A program made the translations under genes and the position numbers. The notes under the pieces were generated by a model. It was given only the letters and a program-made list of their open reading frames with translations, was not told the DNA's origin and searched no databases. Shown piece by piece: positions 1 through 64,000 of a DNA stretch of 64,000 nt; positions within the stretch are counted from its first letter, which is position 1, and every line of letters starts with the position of its first letter. Source of the stretch: Amorphochlora amoebiformis (lineage: Eukaryota; Cercozoa; Chlorarachniophyceae); assembly GCA_054601695.1 (NCBI GenBank), contig BAAHQB010000361.1, positions 94,283 through 158,282 of the forward strand, given 5' to 3'.

Positions 1-573
1 GAATAGGGTTAGGGTTACACTTGTCTGATGATTATGGTTGGGGTTAGGGTTTGGATCATCCCAAACGCTAACTCTAACCCTACCATTAACCCTAATCCTA
101 ACTTAAACCTAACCCTAACTCTAATCTAACCCTAAACCTAACCGAAACCCTAATCCTGACCCTAATCCTAACCCTAAGCCTAAACGTAACCATATCCCTA
201 ACCATATTCCTAACCCTAGCCCAACACTAACCCTAGCGCTAACTCTAACCCCTAATCATAACTCAAACCTAACCCTAAGCGTAACCCTAACCCTAAGCGT
301 AACCCTAACCCTAAGCGTAACCCTAACCCTAAGCGTAACCCTAACCCTAAGCGTAACCCTAACCCTAAGCGTAACCCTAACCCTAAGCATAACCCTAACC
401 CTAACAAAGTGGCTCCAGTACTCTCGAACTAGGCCAACCCGACCCTCACACGCTCGTTCCGGTAATGTCCATAAATCTAACTCCAACCCTAACCCTAATA
501 CGTACAGTAACCCAACCCTAACCTCGAGAATATAACCCTATCCCTAGCCCTAACCTTAACTCTTAACCCTAAG
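1..573. repeat. Degenerate CCCTAA array ending in an aminotransferase splice acceptor
   Basis: The stretch is mostly imperfect CCCTAA on the + strand. It includes an 18-bp sub-array (GCGTAACCCTAACCCTAA) at about 276-395 and a short unique island at 405-480 with no recognisable coding content. It ends in CCCTAAG immediately before an exon of the + strand aminotransferase, so it is best read as the 3' part of an intron rather than a chromosome end. This is inferred from the exon that follows it. Confidence 0.75.
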
Positions 574-14875
<14,302 letters not shown>

Positions 14876-15600
14876 GAAGCTGCACGTGACACGTGTGTCA
14901 GGCGGATATCTAGGATATTGATCCGGCACGTGTCAGTCGGACTCCGGATATTGATCCGGCTTGTACGTGAATTGCTAGAATTGGCCGGATGATTTGTTGT
15001 AGTTTTTATCATCGGGCTTGTATTTTCCATTGGATCACGAGAATTAGTAAAATTTTAGAACTTTAGTATATATATTCTAGATATTGCACCGTAATACTAG
15101 TAATATCTAACATGTGACAGTATACTTTATTTATAGATATTTATATCATTATATACTTGATATCTATCTACTAGATGATATTTTTATATCAGCTACTACG
15201 AGTACTAGAATAATTGTATCATGATATACACATATAATGTATATATCAATATACATACTATAGTATATAGTATTTGTCACAGACCTCAATTTAGAAGACA
15301 TATCAGAATTATTATTATCTAGATTATACAACCGTAATATTACTACCTGCATACATTATGCATTGCATATGATACACTATACGTATACTAGCGTAGCGAG
15401 CATTCTACTACTGTACTAGCAATAGTAGTCTAGTATCACCGTGTACAACTAATGTAAGACATATACTATTCTAGACATTCTGGTATTTGACGTGCATGTA
15501 CGTCGCTGAGCGTACAATAACAAACATTCTAGACATTCTCATTCTACACTTTACGGGGGGGGCAAATGATAAGCACGATGATGTTTGAATAGTATTTCAG
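14876..15600. other. Intergenic spacer between the two + strand genes
   Basis: This is unique, AT-moderate sequence without a convincing exon. GGATATTGATCCGGC occurs twice near 14911 and 14945, and two CACGTG-containing palindromic patches (GACACGTGTGTC at 14888-14899) are present. GATATCTA-type short palindromes occur near 15150-15180. The promoter of the downstream CRAL-TRIO gene is expected here, but no specific element can be supported. Confidence 0.6.
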
Positions 15601-29253
<13,653 letters not shown>

Positions 29254-29883
29254 GCTGAACCCTAGGAACCCTAGAGTCACAATGATTAGTCCAATGAATT
29301 CGGTGGATTTACTTAGGTTTACTGCTGAAATGTGCCTAAAGTTTTAAATTACAACCTCATGATCTCCAGATTAAATCTCACGGTATATATATATACTCTA
29401 GATACTAGATATACGCTAGATATCTAGGATATATGTGATAGTTATTATATTAGTAAAAGTCTGACCTCTAGGACCCTGGTCTAGAGACTAGCTGGAGAGT
29501 AGTAATAGAGTGCATGTGCTAGATGTGATTATATATACGAGTATGATTGAAATTTGAATATCATATGAACAGTCTTGAGTCACTGATATATCTAGATATC
29601 TAGATATCATATCTAGATATCTAGATATCATATCTAGATATCTAGATATCATGCTGCTTCATGCACAGCACCAGAGTTGATATAACTTCCAGACTTCTAG
29701 AACTAGTCATTGAACTTGGCGATGCGGGCGTGGTCGATGCCATGGTCGACCCGGCCGGCATGCACACTCAACATCTGCCTCAGTCTAGTGTACTCGTAGA
29801 AGCAGTACGGAGATAGATAGCTTGAGCTTAGCTGCAGCTGGAGCCCAACTTGAGGTTTCAGAATGACCTTTATGATATAACCA
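29254..29883. other. Convergent intergenic spacer
   Basis: The spacer separates the stop codons of the + strand CRAL-TRIO gene and the - strand kinesin. It contains GATATCTAGATATC-type palindromes repeated at 29585-29650. A 56-codon - strand frame (29703-29870, VILKPQVGLQLQL... to AKFND) would require a 34-nt intron after the kinesin's last exon. I take the earlier stop at 29884 as the kinesin end. Confidence 0.55.
29585..29652. repeat. Tandem palindromic repeat of GATATCTAGATATC
   Basis: Three near-identical 28-30 bp units each contain ATCTAGATATCTAGATATCA. Each unit is itself palindromic and could fold into hairpins. It lies between the two convergent gene ends. Confidence 0.85.
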
Positions 29884-52486
<22,603 letters not shown>

Positions 52487-52491
52487 CTTAT

Positions 52492-52533
<42 letters not shown>

Positions 52534-52573
52534 GATATGTACAAATGAAATATATTCTCATGTATCTAATATG

Positions 52574-52650
<77 letters not shown>

Positions 52651-52738
52651 CTAAGGAAATATATATCTATATATATATATATACATACATATATATATAT
52701 ATATGCATATAATATATATATATATATATATAGATTTA

Positions 52739-52811
<73 letters not shown>

Positions 52812-52814
52812 TAT

Positions 52815-52867
<53 letters not shown>

Positions 52868-52988
52868 TGTGCATTTTACTTGGATTAAGGAATGGATGTC
52901 TATATAATCAATACATAATTATGTTGTATATATTGTATATGTAATTATATATATATATATATATGTATGTATCTTTATATACATACAT

Positions 52989-53034
<46 letters not shown>

Positions 53035-53092
53035 TGAGGAGAGAGGGCGACCTTACTGGCAAGACGAGAGGCTAAATCCCCTGGTTAAATAC

Positions 53093-53158
<66 letters not shown>

Positions 53159-53159
53159 C

Positions 53160-53293
<134 letters not shown>

Positions 53294-53316
53294 TTTATAT
53301 ATATATATATATATAA

Positions 53317-53368
<52 letters not shown>

Positions 53369-53441
53369 CTATATACATACATTACATATACATAATCACA
53401 CACAGGCATATGTATATATTATAAATATGTATATTATATAC

Positions 53442-53488
<47 letters not shown>

Positions 53489-53524
53489 TATTATATAAAT
53501 ACCCAAACATATAATATATCGTAC

Positions 53525-53598
53525 TGGGAGGGGGTATATTGGTCTCAACACGGTACACACGACGAGTTTCCTGCATTGTCAATGTAGTTTCCAGATGC
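53525..53598 (-). CDS. Possible further 5' exon of the kinesin gene
   Basis: After TATTAG| the frame reads HLETTLTMQETRRVYRVE then TNIPPP, ending CCCA|GTACGA. It looks coding and contains a Met (MQETRR), but its phase does not connect directly to 52433-52486. A candidate link at 53060-53089 (donor GTAAGG) does not resolve this. Confidence 0.4.
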
Positions 53599-53639
53599 CT
53601 AATATATATATGTGTATATACTGAATAGAATATCATATA

Positions 53640-54519
53640 GGAAATGCAATATCGGGTAGTCTCGTTGACACGACGACTGGTTTACATGCTGTCTCTTCGC
53701 TTTTCAAATATCTCTAAACGTGAAAACTCGAAATGCGTAGGTGAGCATGAATTTTCGTCCTCAAGTCCTCAAAAACCTACATCTTGACCGGTGAGGTTAT
53801 GTATACTGGCATGTATACGAGCATGTAGAACTGATGAAATGCGAGCGCATGAATAAGAGCCATATACGTGGTATATGACCATTAATCATATTCTCATCCT
53901 GGGTTCCTGACTACACATGGCTAGTTATGCATGCCTTCACTGGCTCAACCCATTCACACATATATATCACCAGTATTCATGCTCTCACATGTATTTAAAC
54001 ACGATGTACACATATACATGACCAGTAAGAATGATCAAACCCGATCATGTTTGAGATGAAAGTCTGGAAGATCAGGAACCAGCCACAAAAATGTGTTCAC
54101 GCGTTCTATTTTGATGCTAAAACATGACATCTACTGGAAAAGCACTTTGGATATAATCGATGTTTGATACGAAAGGGGTTGAGAAGAGAAAGTAAAGAGG
54201 GAGGAAGCGGTTGCCTTGGGTGAGAGATGGGTTGTGATGGAAGCGGAATTTTCCTACCGCAGAATTAAACAATATTTCTGGATTCCGATAGGTTGAACGA
54301 ACGGTTCCACTGCACCCTGCCAGATCGGGCAGCGGACAGAAGAAAATGTGCCTTATTTCTACATGCGACAGCGGAGTAATGAAATAAGCCAGAGGAGAAG
54401 ACGTTAAGGCCACTGGGTTCTGGCTTAGCCTGACCATCGACACATGACCACGACTCAACAAAAATAATATTGATGTAAGTTTGTATTTTCACCCCTCCCA
54501 AACATAAATCTCACGATGA
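53640..54519. other. Divergent intergenic region upstream of the tRNA
   Basis: This is almost repeat-free sequence. Two - strand frames (54117-54461 and 54265-54501) have no recognisable family and overlap each other, so I do not call them. The kinesin promoter is expected here. Confidence 0.5.
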
Positions 54520-54591
54520 GGTCCTATAGTGTAGTGGTTAGCACCCAAGGTTTTGATCCTTGTGACCGGAGTTCGAATCTCCGTAGGACCT
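54520..54591 (+). tRNA. trnQ-UUG: tRNA-Gln (anticodon UUG)
   Basis: This is a 72-nt cloverleaf. The acceptor stem is GGTCCTA/TAGGACC with discriminator T at 54591. The D-arm contains AGTGGTTA. The anticodon stem CAAGG/CCTTG holds loop TTTTGAT with anticodon TTG at 54553-54555. The T-arm is CGGAG/CTCCG with TTCGAAT. A-box and B-box (GTTCGAATC) are intact, there is no intron, and CCA is not encoded, as expected for a nuclear eukaryotic gene. It closely resembles animal and fungal tRNA-Gln. Confidence 0.97.
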
Positions 54592-54595
54592 ATAA

Positions 54596-54601
54596 TTTTT
54601 T
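54596..54601 (+). terminator. RNA polymerase III T-run after tRNA-Gln
   Basis: Six T residues occur five bases after the tRNA 3' end, the expected Pol III termination signal. Confidence 0.85.
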
Positions 54602-54818
54602 GTTTAACGCTGTGTCCCACCCTTGTCCCGATGAGTCATATTTGACCTCTAACGACCGCTGATTACACGTGTCTCAAATTCGGGGGTGCCGTCGACCCGC
54701 GCTTCTCTTTTTCCACATATTCTACACAATTCGCACCGGAAGGTACATACCCTTTCGGATTTTGAGCAAAAAAGCGTCAAGCAAAGTTCAATACTTCAGG
54801 CGTGAGCAATCGTGAAAC

Positions 54819-64000
<9,182 letters not shown>

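Noticed and set aside
29703-29870. 56-codon - strand terminal exon VILKPQVGLQ...AKFND
   Set aside because: It needs an unusually short 34-nt intron; the kinesin frame already ends at 29884. Kept only as an alternative.
54117-54501. Two overlapping - strand frames of 78 and 114 codons
   Set aside because: No recognisable family and no splice or phase support; they may be 5' untranslated or chance.

Overview
This is a gene-bearing stretch of nuclear DNA from an intron-rich eukaryote, most likely a unicellular alga or other protist. The species cannot be named from the sequence. Three things support this: spliceosomal exons that join in frame into recognisable eukaryotic proteins, a eukaryotic-type tRNA-Gln, and a TTAGGG-type telomere repeat motif used as intron filler. 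About 85-90 % of the window is low-complexity DNA: (AT)n arrays, CCCTAA/TTAGGG arrays, CT/GA tracts and minisatellites. Almost all long open frames (YIYIYI..., SLSLSL..., RERERE...) are microsatellite artefacts. The real coding sequence is a string of short exons, roughly 26-133 nt, set in these repeats and bounded by sites such as GTATAT...ATATAG. I found the exons by reading each non-repeat island on both strands and checking that neighbouring islands join in reading phase.

Layout. (1) About 574-14875, + strand: the 3' part of a class I/II PLP aminotransferase that closely follows the VAS1/ISS1 aromatic aminotransferase family. It has the NP.NPTG motif, the SFSKAYG lysine loop, GWRLGYIA and a stop codon at 14873-14875; its 5' part lies upstream of the window. 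(2) About 15615-29253, + strand: a SEC14-like CRAL-TRIO lipid-transfer protein, including the LRFRRG...LRWRKKF N-lobe, the YP.AF...[14 protein letters not shown] core and the LPLDVYGSG end. (3) 29884 to about 51652 (possibly 53598), - strand: a nearly complete kinesin of about 30 exons with neck, full motor domain (P-loop, SSRSH switch I, DLAGSE switch II) and a short helical C-terminal domain. (4) A tRNA-Gln(UUG) gene at 54520-54591. (5) From 54819 to the right edge, + strand: several exon-like islands of a gene I cannot identify. Genes 1 and 2 are in tandem, genes 2 and 3 converge, and gene 3 and the right-hand gene diverge around the tRNA.

The most unusual property is shared by the introns. 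Many contain serial, degenerate, partial copies of the adjoining exon edge together with its splice site, separated by (AT)n or telomere-like DNA. The kinesin P-loop exon is present six times, an aminotransferase exon end six times, and further cases occur in three of the genes. Introns seem to have grown by repeated tandem duplication across an exon-intron junction, followed by simple-repeat expansion. A second pattern is that telomere-type repeats inside introns read mostly CCCTAA on the sense strand of the host gene whichever way the gene points. Some splice sites (G|GTAACCCTAACC, CCCTAAG|, ATATAG|) are built from the repeat itself.
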